Source: Verrucomicrobiales bacterium
GTDB taxonomy: Bacteria; Verrucomicrobiota; Verrucomicrobiia; Verrucomicrobiales; DEV007
NCBI GenBank assembly: GCA_013911195.1
Contig: JACETS010000147.1
Span: forward strand, 1 to 6,593
DNA: 6,593 nt
Direction: 5' to 3'
A program made the translations under genes and the position numbers. Positions 1 through 6,502 of this stretch are shown here, piece by piece. The notes under the pieces are model-generated. The model saw only the letters and a program-made list of their open reading frames with translations, searched no databases and was not told where the DNA came from. How positions within the stretch are numbered: position 1 is the first letter of the stretch; every line of letters starts with the position of its first letter.

Positions 1-1159
1 CCATCGGAGTCCTACCAAATTCTCCTCCCCATATCACGAGTGTATCGTCAAGCATTCCTCTTTCTTTTAGGTCTTTTATTAAGGCTGCACTTCCTTTATC
101 AACTAAACCGGCGGTATTTTTTGATGCATTTTTAATGCCTCCATGATGGTCCCATCCACGGTGATAAAGTTGTATGAATCTCACGCCTCTTTCTGCAAGT
201 CGTCTTGCTAGTAGACAATTTGATGCAAAGGATCCGTCGCCTGGTTTTGCCCCATACATGTCTAGAACATGTTGTGGTTCATTTGATACATCCATTAGGC
301 CGGGAACAGAGGCCTGCATTTTAAAAGCGAGCTCGTATTGAGCGATACGGGCAGAAATTTCAGGATCATTGACTTGTTCGTTGTGGATTCCATTTAGTGC
401 ATTAACAGAATCGACTACGGCTCTTTGATCTTTTCTAGTCACCCCATTAGGATTTGAAACATAAAGTACCGGATCCCCTTTAGAGTGAAAAGGAACCCCT
501 TGAAATCGACTTGGAAGAAAACCACTATGCCATTGTCTTGCAGCGATTGGTTGGTTTTGCCCTCCGCCTACAGAAGTAAGGACCACATAGCCTGGAAGGT
601 TTTCCGTTTCGGCGCCTAGACCATAAAGTAACCAGGAACCCATCGAAGGCCTTCCAGATATTTGTGTTCCAGTATTCATGAAGGTATGCGCAGGGTCATG
701 ATTTATCTGTTCAGTTACCATGGATCGAACGACTGCAATATCATCAGCAACTGAACCTATTTCTGGAAGAATTGATGATATGAATTGACCTGATTTACCA
801 TAGTTCTTGAATTCGTGTTGAGGGCCTAGACATGTTAAATTTTTATTGCCTTGTAACTGCGCGATCGGTTGCCCCTTGGTAAAAGATTGAGGCATTGGTT
901 TGCCATTCATTTTTGCCAGTTCAGGTTTGTAGTCCAGAGTTTCCAAGTGAGATGGACCTCCGGCCATACAGAGATGAATCACTCTTTTAGCCTTTACTGG
1001 TAGGTGCGGCTTATTGATGACGCCTGTCCACTTTTCAGTTGGGTTGTTTTCAGCCTTGAGTTCATCATTCAGCATAGATGCCAAAGCAACTGAACCGATG
1101 CCAACACCTGAACGGTTAAGGAATGATCTGCGATTGATCTGGAAGTCAATGTTATTCAT
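1..1159 (-). CDS. DUF1501 family protein, Tat-exported, C-terminus cut by window edge
   Basis: Reading down from the ATG at 1159, the frame stays open for 386 codons and runs off the window at base 1. About 80-100 residues of the usual 460-490 are therefore missing. Residues 8-30 form a twin-arginine signal (R10-R11-S-F-L, then a Gly/Ala-rich hydrophobic stretch), with a likely cleavage after L-K-A36, so a folded protein is exported. DUF1501 hallmarks follow: GGPSHLETLDYKP at 67-79, INHDPAH at 152-158, HRGWDHHG at 333-340 and GGEFGRTP at 378-385. DUF1501 belongs to the alkaline phosphatase/sulfatase superfamily; the His/Asp-rich motifs are the likely metal ligands, but no substrate is established. 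It has no sulfatase-type Cys-X-Pro-Ser-Arg motif. The ATG lies one base after the stop of the DUF1553 gene, with no Shine-Dalgarno, so translational coupling is likely. The two genes are regularly paired in planctomycetes and verrucomicrobia. Family assignment is firm; function is unknown. Confidence 0.95.
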   Translation of the reverse strand, partial: MNNIDFQINRRSFLNRSGVGIGSVALASMLNDELKAENNPTEKWTGVINKPHLPVKAKRVIHLCMAGGPSHLETLDYKPELAKMNGKPMPQSFTKGQPIAQLQGNKNLTCLGPQHEFKNYGKSGQFISSILPEIGSVADDIAVVRSMVTEQINHDPAHTFMNTGTQISGRPSMGSWLLYGLGAETENLPGYVVLTSVGGGQNQPIAARQWHSGFLPSRFQGVPFHSKGDPVLYVSNPNGVTRKDQRAVVDSVNALNGIHNEQVNDPEISARIAQYELAFKMQASVPGLMDVSNEPQHVLDMYGAKPGDGSFASNCLLARRLAERGVRFIQLYHRGWDHHGGIKNASKNTAGLVDKGSAALIKDLKERGMLDDTLVIWGGEFGRTPM

Positions 1160-1160
1160 T

Positions 1161-4082
1161 TTAGTGTCTAGTAATGGTTTCGTGTAAATTTAAGATGGTT
1201 CTCGCAACTGATGTCCAACTTGCTAACTCAGTAGGATCTATGTTTACAGGAGGAAGTTTGATGCCGGTTTGATTAAAGGCTTTAGCTGCCTCAATATCTT
1301 CTTTATAACGATTATTTTGCTGAGTCTTTAGCTTACTAAGTATGTTGATTTCTTGTTCTGTACCTTCTCTCGAAAGAGCCGTATTCAATGCCCAATTGAT
1401 ACGGGCGTTGGTATCGGTACCTCCTTCTTTTATAATTCTTTCTGCGAATGATCGAGCTGCCTCCACATAGGTCAGGTCATTTAATAGAATTAGTGCCTGC
1501 AATGGTGTATTAGACCTCGGCCTCTCAGCTGTGCATTCCTCTCGGCTTGGTGCATCAAATGCTAGTAGACTTGGATGCAGAAAGCTACGCTGCCAATGAG
1601 TATATAAGCCACGACGGTATTGGTTTTCATTGTTGTCATGGGACCACTTTCTGGAAGGAAAGTTTAAATGTCGCCAATATCCTGCCGGTTGATAAGGCTT
1701 AACACTTCGGCCTCCGATCTTTTCATTTAATAAACCACTGATGAATAGAGCATTATCCCTAATCATTTCTGCATCGACACGGAATCGTGATTGTCTTGCA
1801 AATAATTGATTGAGCGGATCCTTTTCATTTAAGTCTGATGAAACAATTGACGACTGAGCATAGGCTTTAGAGCTGACCATTAGCCTAATCATATGCTGAA
1901 CATCCCATCCGCTTTCTACGAATTCGACTGCAAGCCAATCAAGTAGTTGAGGATGTGAAGGCCATTCTCCCTGTGAGCCGAGGTCGTCAACGTTCGATGA
2001 AATACCAATTCCAAAAAACAATTTCCACAACCTATTCACAAAAGCTCGTGAGGTCATTGGATTGTCTTTGGAAACAATCCAGTTAGCCAAATCAAGTCTA
2101 TTCGCTCTATCGCCTTTGTGTTGAATCTTTCCAAGAAATTCTGGTATTGCAGGTTTTACTATTTCTCCTGAATCATCTAACCAATTTCCTCTAGGAAGAA
2201 CTTTCATTTCGCGCGGATTGGCAGAAATACTTACTAAGGTTTTTGGTAAGTTTTTTTGCATATCACTTTTTTCTTTTTGCAAAATCGAAATCTTGGTGCG
2301 GACCTCTGCCATGACTGGAGAAATTGATAGATAATATTTTTCTATCGCTTCTGTCTGAGATTCATTTCTCTCTTCCGCAGGTATGGTGATAGAGGCAGCG
2401 ATTGCTGGAGGCAATTCGTTTCCTTGAGCCTTGAAGTAAAAACCGCCACCACTGCCGTGGTTTATGATCTTCATAAGAAACTGATTATTTCCCTCTTTCA
2501 ATTCGAGAGTTATTTTTTCCTGATCAGGAGCGGCACCACGGCTAGGATTGGTTTTAAGTAATTCTTTACCATTAAGCCAAACTTTTATTCCATCATCTGA
2601 CCCTAATGATAGAGGTAACTGAGTTGCAGTGGGGGATTTTATTAGGCGGTAAAGGTACCAAACTGAATTGGGTGCATTGCCAAGATTGTGAACTTTGCCG
2701 TCTAATAAATCTATTCGGTCTTGCCATTTTTTACCTGAGATAACAGATTTCGGATCTATCCCTTTTTCTGGGCCGAATTCGGTATCAAATGCTTTTTTGG
2801 GGTCGCCACCGGGGATTGGCCCGATGACGTGCCATTTCATTAGTATTGGCTTAGTTGATGCGGATAAAGATTTTTCCCATTCAATTTGAGCCGCTTTTGT
2901 TTCAGGTGTGCTATTGTTGGTTTTTGCTGTTAGTTCAATAATTTCTTTTTCTATGGTGGCTAGCCTTTTCTTATATTCACCGGTGGCCACGGCCATACCC
3001 GGATCACGTCTCCCAACTGCTTTTTCTTTAATATCCGCAAAGAAAGCAGCCATGGAATAGAAGTCCTTTGCCGTATAAGGATCGTACTTGTGGTCGTGAC
3101 ATTGGGCACATCCAAGTGTACCACCGAGCCACGCAGATGATACATTTCTTACTCTGTCAGCGGCGTAAATTGCAACATACTCTTTTGGTTGAGCGCCCCC
3201 CTCTTCGGTCGTTTGTAAAAGTCGATTGTATCCTGATGCAACTTTTTGTTCGTCTGTGGAGTTAGGCAAAAGATCTCCAGCGATTTGTTCACGAGTAAAT
3301 TGATCATATTTCAAATTTGAGTTGAATGCATTTATGACCCATTCCCTGAATAGGTATACGTCCATATTGGTATCGGAGTGGTACCCGATAGAATCTGCAT
3401 ACCTCACTAGGTCGAGCCAAAAAGTGGCCATTCTTTCACCGTAGCGAGGCGACTTTAATAAACGATCGGTTGCTTTGGATATCGCAATAGATGGATTCTC
3501 TTCATAATTTTTTTTGAATAAACTTAATTCATCGGGCGTGGGTAGAATACCTGTTAGATCAAGAGACAGCCTTCTCAATAAGGTGTGTGCAGGCGCCAGG
3601 GTTGACATTTCCAAACCCTGATTTTTCAATTCTGCACCGATGAAGTGATCAACCGGGTGGCCTTCGGTTTTGGTAGTCTTAGATGGAGAGGTGAAGGACC
3701 AGTGGCCCTCATATTCAGCTCCCTCGTTAATCCATTGTTTAATTAATTCTATTTGTTCTTTATTTAATTTTTTTCCTGTTTCTGGAGGAGGCATGATTTC
3801 GTCTTCATCATCAGAAATCATTCTAGCTATTATTTCACTGTTGCTGGGATCTTTAGGAACTATTGCCTGGAAGCCATCACGATCTTCAAAACCACCTCCT
3901 TCTTTGACGTCTAGGCGTAATTTCGCCTTCCTCTCATGTTCATCCGGCCCGTGGCATGCGAAGCAGTTATCTGATAGCAGAGGCCGAATGTCTCTATTGA
4001 ACTTAATTTTTTCTTTGGCTTGTGATATATTACTACCAACAAGTGTCGATAAAAAAATGGAAAGTGCGGTTAATCTATTCAT
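1161..4082 (-). CDS. Secreted PSCyt1-DUF1549-DUF1553 protein with two c-type haem motifs and an inserted beta-sandwich
   Basis: The protein has 973 residues. Residues 1-22 are a Sec signal peptide with likely cleavage after S-Q-A22. Domains in order: planctomycete cytochrome c domain PSCyt1 (about 28-125) with haem motif C40-F-A-C43-H44 and M-P-P-P at 97-100, where the Met is the expected axial ligand; DUF1549/PSCyt2 (about 143-350) with a second haem motif C325-A-Q-C328-H329 in the conserved GCAQCHDHKYDPY block; charged helical segments (about 368-400 and 575-612) flanking an inserted beta-rich domain (about 412-556; GPIP at 421-424, SDDGIKVWLNGK at 495-506); and DUF1553 (about 657-960) with RSNTPLQAL at 856-864. 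The role is not established; a periplasmic or surface electron-transfer or polysaccharide-linked function is inferred from the haems and the sulfatase neighbour. The ATG at 4082 gives the signal peptide directly and has no Shine-Dalgarno. It is the first gene of an operon with the DUF1501 gene and is divergent from the sulfatase. Confidence 0.96.
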   Translation of the reverse strand: MNRLTALSIFLSTLVGSNISQAKEKIKFNRDIRPLLSDNCFACHGPDEHERKAKLRLDVKEGGGFEDRDGFQAIVPKDPSNSEIIARMISDDEDEIMPPPETGKKLNKEQIELIKQWINEGAEYEGHWSFTSPSKTTKTEGHPVDHFIGAELKNQGLEMSTLAPAHTLLRRLSLDLTGILPTPDELSLFKKNYEENPSIAISKATDRLLKSPRYGERMATFWLDLVRYADSIGYHSDTNMDVYLFREWVINAFNSNLKYDQFTREQIAGDLLPNSTDEQKVASGYNRLLQTTEEGGAQPKEYVAIYAADRVRNVSSAWLGGTLGCAQCHDHKYDPYTAKDFYSMAAFFADIKEKAVGRRDPGMAVATGEYKKRLATIEKEIIELTAKTNNSTPETKAAQIEWEKSLSASTKPILMKWHVIGPIPGGDPKKAFDTEFGPEKGIDPKSVISGKKWQDRIDLLDGKVHNLGNAPNSVWYLYRLIKSPTATQLPLSLGSDDGIKVWLNGKELLKTNPSRGAAPDQEKITLELKEGNNQFLMKIINHGSGGGFYFKAQGNELPPAIAASITIPAEERNESQTEAIEKYYLSISPVMAEVRTKISILQKEKSDMQKNLPKTLVSISANPREMKVLPRGNWLDDSGEIVKPAIPEFLGKIQHKGDRANRLDLANWIVSKDNPMTSRAFVNRLWKLFFGIGISSNVDDLGSQGEWPSHPQLLDWLAVEFVESGWDVQHMIRLMVSSKAYAQSSIVSSDLNEKDPLNQLFARQSRFRVDAEMIRDNALFISGLLNEKIGGRSVKPYQPAGYWRHLNFPSRKWSHDNNENQYRRGLYTHWQRSFLHPSLLAFDAPSREECTAERPRSNTPLQALILLNDLTYVEAARSFAERIIKEGGTDTNARINWALNTALSREGTEQEINILSKLKTQQNNRYKEDIEAAKAFNQTGIKLPPVNIDPTELASWTSVARTILNLHETITRH

Positions 4083-4110
4083 CGGTTTATATACGGGAAT
4101 AATGAGGGAT

Positions 4111-4126
4111 AGTAATTTTCATTACT
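4111..4126 (-). promoter_or_regulatory. Small stem-loop with GAAA tetraloop in the leader of the DUF1553 operon
   Basis: On the minus strand the sequence AGTAAT-GAAA-ATTACT forms a perfect 6-bp stem closed by a GAAA (GNRA-type) tetraloop. Its 3' end is 28 bases upstream of the ATG at 4082. If transcription starts in or before the nearby dyad, this hairpin sits in the 5' leader and could affect translation or stability of a message that has no Shine-Dalgarno. The stem is short and AT-rich, so chance is a real alternative. Confidence 0.3.
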
Positions 4127-4133
4127 GTTCCTA

Positions 4134-4164
4134 GACTAGTATTTATATTAGACTAATACTAGTC
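4134..4164. promoter_or_regulatory. Perfect inverted repeat between divergent genes, candidate operator
   Basis: GACTAGTATT (4134-4143) and its exact reverse complement AATACTAGTC (4155-4164) are separated by 11 bp, so arm centres are 21 bp apart, about two helical turns. Each arm contains the palindrome ACTAGT. An overlapping direct repeat is also present (TAGACTA at 4132-4138 and 4149-4155). The dyad lies 52 bp upstream of the DUF1553-gene ATG and 54 bp upstream of the sulfatase ATG, near the middle of the 136-bp divergent region. That is where a regulator controlling both transcripts would bind. No regulator gene is in the window, and no convincing -35/-10 pair was found on either strand, so the operator role is inferred from position and symmetry. 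Confidence 0.45.
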
Positions 4165-4218
4165 GATCATTCTAACAAAAAATTACTTAATTTATAAAAT
4201 ATATAATCAATAATTGTT

Positions 4219-5589
4219 ATGTTTAGGTATCTTCTTTGCCTCTTTATTGCCTCTTGCTTGTTAAATGTTCTATATTCAAAATCGCCTAATTTTATTATTA
4301 TTTTCACCGATGATCAGGGTTTTGAGGATATTGGTTGTTTTGGGTCCCCAAAAATAAAAACTCCCCATCTGGACAAATTGGCTGCTGAGGGAAGAAAGTT
4401 CACGAGTTTTTACTCGGCAAATTCTGTTTGTTCTCCCTCTAGAGCTTCTCTTTTGACAGGCTGTTATCCAGTCCGTGTTAGTATTCCTGGCGTTTTATTT
4501 CCACGTCATGAAATAGGTCTGAATCCGGATGAAATTACGATTGCCGATTTGCTGAAAAGTAAGGGCTATGCAACTTCCTGTATTGGAAAATGGCATATAG
4601 GACACAAGCCAAAATTTTTACCGACTAGGCAAGGCTTTGACTCATATTATGGTATTCCCTATAGCAATGATATGACTATTGATCCGGAAGCTAATCTTGC
4701 CGCGGATATTAAACTTAGAGAAGGTTTTACTTTGGACAGGATTAGGAATGAAAAACCAAAAAAGGATTTTGTTCCATTAATGAGAAATGAGGAGGTCATT
4801 GAGTATCCGTGTGATCAGACGACTTTAACAAAGCGATATACCGAGGAAGCGGTAAAGTTTATCGAGGAAAATAAAAATAAACCATTCTTCCTTTATCTTC
4901 CTCATACCATGCCGCACATCCCTTTGTTCGCTTCAGAAAAATTTAAAGGCAAAAGTGAGCGTGGACCTTATGGTGATACTATTGAGGAAATTGATTGGTC
5001 AGTTGGTGAAATCATGAAATCCTTAAGAAATAATAATTTGGATGAGAATACTCTAGTGATTTACACTTCAGATAATGGGCCATGGAAATTAAAAGGAGGG
5101 AGGGGAGGAAGCGCCCATCCGTTAAGAGGTTTTAAATTTCAAACTTATGAAGGGGGTATGCGGGTTCCTTGCATTATGCATTGGAAAGGAAAAGTTCCTG
5201 CAGGAAGTTCGTGTGATGAAATCGCCGCTACAATTGATCTCTTACCCACGATTGCTAGGCTCTCAGGGGCCGAACTGCCAAATGACAGAACTATTGATGG
5301 CAAAGATATTTGGCCACTTATCGCTGGCAAGAAAGGCGCGCAAACTCCTCATGAGATTTATTTTTTCTATAAGGGAAATAAGTTAGAGTCGGCTCGTCAG
5401 GGAAAATGGAAGCTCCGTCGATCTGGTAAGAAATCTCAACCGGTGGAACTATATGATTTGGCCTCAGATATTTCTGAATCCAAGAATCTTGCCAAAGAAA
5501 ATGAGATTCTTGTTAATGAAATGATTAACAAGATGAACCTCTTTGATGAAAAGCTGAAAAAAGATCAGAGGCCTGCTGGAGAGCTCTAA
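4219..5589 (+). CDS. Secreted type I (formylglycine) sulfatase, arylsulfatase A-like
   Basis: The protein has 456 residues and a hydrophobic N-terminal export signal (about 1-20), so it probably acts in the periplasm or outside the cell, hydrolysing sulfate esters. The sulfatase signature C71-S-P-S-R75-A-S-L-L-T-G is intact; C71 would be converted to formylglycine, the catalytic nucleophile. Expected calcium ligands are D31, D32, D285 and N286; other expected active-site residues are R75, K124 and H126 (GKWH), H233 (MPHIP) and K306 in the PLRGFKFQTYEGG block. The C-terminal part (about 373-456) has the usual LYDLASD turn of the family's small domain. Length is typical and nothing appears broken. 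The substrate cannot be read from sequence; sulfated algal or animal polysaccharide is likely by family and context. The ATG at 4219 places the signal peptide at the very N-terminus; it follows an AT-rich leader without a Shine-Dalgarno. Its stop codon overlaps that of the convergent Nudix gene. Confidence 0.96.
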   Translation: MFRYLLCLFIASCLLNVLYSKSPNFIIIFTDDQGFEDIGCFGSPKIKTPHLDKLAAEGRKFTSFYSANSVCSPSRASLLTGCYPVRVSIPGVLFPRHEIGLNPDEITIADLLKSKGYATSCIGKWHIGHKPKFLPTRQGFDSYYGIPYSNDMTIDPEANLAADIKLREGFTLDRIRNEKPKKDFVPLMRNEEVIEYPCDQTTLTKRYTEEAVKFIEENKNKPFFLYLPHTMPHIPLFASEKFKGKSERGPYGDTIEEIDWSVGEIMKSLRNNNLDENTLVIYTSDNGPWKLKGGRGGSAHPLRGFKFQTYEGGMRVPCIMHWKGKVPAGSSCDEIAATIDLLPTIARLSGAELPNDRTIDGKDIWPLIAGKKGAQTPHEIYFFYKGNKLESARQGKWKLRRSGKKSQPVELYDLASDISESKNLAKENEILVNEMINKMNLFDEKLKKDQRPAGEL

Positions 5590-6128
5590 ATAAACTCCCT
5601 TGTCTTTTCGACCATTCGAAGAATTGAGACTTCAGAGGAATATTTCTCTATCTCATCAATTTTTACCCATGCCAGGTCAATTGATTCATTACTAACTTCG
5701 TAATTTTCGTTATTAGTTGTCCTAAATAGGAATCGGGCATCGTAGTGTAAATGTGATGGTACATCACCTCGAGGGGGTATTTTGTGAATATCAATGTCGA
5801 ATATGTCTTTAGACACTAGCTCAAGAGTAGAGATTCCGCTTTCCTCTTGAGCTTCCTTTGCGGCCACTCTGTGAACATCATGATCGCCATCAGCGTGGCC
5901 TCCTAGTTGCAGCCATCTATTTAATTTACGGTGATGGGTGAGGAGTGTTTTTGTTCCTGACCCGTCTAGTATCCAAGCGCCACAGGTAATGTGACCTTCT
6001 AAAAGCGATCTCTCAAAGCAGTTTTTATTGGCCGTAACGAAATCTTTGTATCTAGAAACAGTTTCTGTTTCAGCCGGATATCTTATTTTATAACTTTCAA
6101 CAAGTCGAAGTAAAGGAGCTCTATGCAT
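5586..6128 (-). CDS. Nudix hydrolase (GGHxDGD-type)
   Basis: From the ATG at 6128 the product has 180 residues. The frame is open further up to a TTG at 6167, which would add 13 residues and overlap the upstream gene by 22 bp. I prefer the ATG because the resulting N-terminus, MHRAPLLRLVESY, resembles how this subfamily usually begins. The Nudix box (about residues 77-99 from this start) reads G-x5-H-x7-K-E-A-Q-E-E-S-G-I: the metal-binding E92, E95 and E96 are kept, while the early Glu is His and the usual Arg is Lys. It is preceded by WLQLGGHADGD, typical of a known Nudix subgroup. No signal peptide is seen, so it is likely cytoplasmic, cleaving a nucleoside-diphosphate-linked substrate that cannot be identified. 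It lies 17 bp after the small unknown gene and is probably co-transcribed with it. Confidence 0.9.
   Translation of the reverse strand: MHRAPLLRLVESYKIRYPAETETVSRYKDFVTANKNCFERSLLEGHITCGAWILDGSGTKTLLTHHRKLNRWLQLGGHADGDHDVHRVAAKEAQEESGISTLELVSKDIFDIDIHKIPPRGDVPSHLHYDARFLFRTTNNENYEVSNESIDLAWVKIDEIEKYSSEVSILRMVEKTREFI
5622..5664 (+). terminator. Weak candidate terminator downstream of the sulfatase
   Basis: About 33 bp past the sulfatase stop, the plus strand can fold imperfectly. AATTGA (5622-5627) pairs with TCAATT (5656-5661), followed by GA/TC across a one-base bulge. After an internal loop, AGAG-g-AA (5634-5640) pairs with TTCTCT (5644-5649) around a TAT loop. A run of T residues ends at 5664. 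The stem is AT-rich, bulged, shares part of its T-run, and lies inside the antisense Nudix gene, so it may be fortuitous. It is the only terminator-like structure I found at this convergent junction. Confidence 0.22.
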
Positions 6129-6145
6129 TGAGCTTTGAGGTGACT

Positions 6146-6466
6146 TTATTCGTTTGAGGTCCAGCAAACAAAAGTATCAGAAGTTTGAGCTGACATGGAC
6201 TCAACAAATGTATCCGCATCAAAACCATCAAGAGTAAAAAGTCTTTCACTCAAATCGTCTGCATTGGTGGCGCCTTCAGGAATGACGATTGTTGAACTGG
6301 GGCCGTGGAGAGCGATGAAAGTTGCCGGTAATGGACTATCTTCAGTAACAACGATTTCGACGCGGCTAAGATTTTTCCAAGAAAGAGAATCCATCGTGCC
6401 GTCAGGTCGATGGCATCGGACTTCATCATCGTTTATTTCTAGGATATATTGTTCTTCTTCAGTCAT
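6146..6466 (-). CDS. Small conserved protein of unknown function
   Basis: From the ATG at 6466 the product has 106 residues; a TTG at 6505 would add 13 more. The ATG is preferred because the protein then opens into an ordered hydrophobic strand (QYILEINDDEV). I do not know a named domain, but the pattern matches my recollection of an uncharacterised bacterial family: a strand, then RCHRPDG (17-23), W30 in a basic/hydrophobic segment (LSWKNLSRVEIVV), VIPEGA (61-66), an L-x3-D-G-F-D turn near 78-83, and a near-terminal FVCW (99-102). The predicted fold is mainly beta with a C-terminal helical part. There is no signal peptide or membrane segment, so it is probably cytoplasmic. It is acidic and immediately precedes the Nudix gene in the same direction, suggesting an operon. 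The opposite-strand frame over the same bases has no recognisable features. Real gene likely; function unknown. Confidence 0.78.
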   Translation of the reverse strand: MTEEEQYILEINDDEVRCHRPDGTMDSLSWKNLSRVEIVVTEDSPLPATFIALHGPSSTIVIPEGATNADDLSERLFTLDGFDADTFVESMSAQTSDTFVCWTSNE

Positions 6467-6485
6467 GGGGATATGTAATATTGGT

Positions 6486-6502
6486 CCTAGTTCTGAACTA
6501 AG
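6486..6502. promoter_or_regulatory. Imperfect 17-bp palindrome upstream of the small-gene/Nudix pair
   Basis: CTTAGTTC-A-GAACTAGG on the minus strand is symmetric around position 6494 with one mismatched pair (6487/6501); the inner 13 bp, TAGTTCTGAACTA on the plus strand, are perfectly symmetric. It ends 20 bp upstream of the preferred ATG at 6466, in the probable promoter/leader of the minus-strand pair. The one-base centre rules out an RNA hairpin, so a protein-binding site is the more sensible reading, though short palindromes arise by chance in AT-rich DNA. Confidence 0.25.

Noticed and set aside
3670..4134. Plus-strand open frame of 154 codons opposite the start of the DUF1553 gene
   Set aside because: It lies antisense to the signal peptide and PSCyt1 domain of a clearly real gene, its product is a low-complexity Ser/Leu-rich sequence, and no family motif is visible.
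4202..4207. TATAAT just upstream of the sulfatase, possible -10 box
   Set aside because: It matches the consensus, but no -35 element lies at a workable distance, the stretch is almost all A/T, and a start there would leave only a few leader bases.
4246..4257. Lipobox-like I-A-S-C (residues 10-13) in the sulfatase signal
   Set aside because: The hydrophobic stretch before the Cys is too short for a usual lipoprotein signal and hydrophobic residues continue after it; an ordinary signal peptide fits better.
5586..6167. Longer Nudix reading from a TTG at 6167
   Set aside because: It would need a rare start codon, overlap the upstream gene by 22 bp, and add 13 residues not typical for the subgroup, while the internal ATG gives the usual N-terminus.
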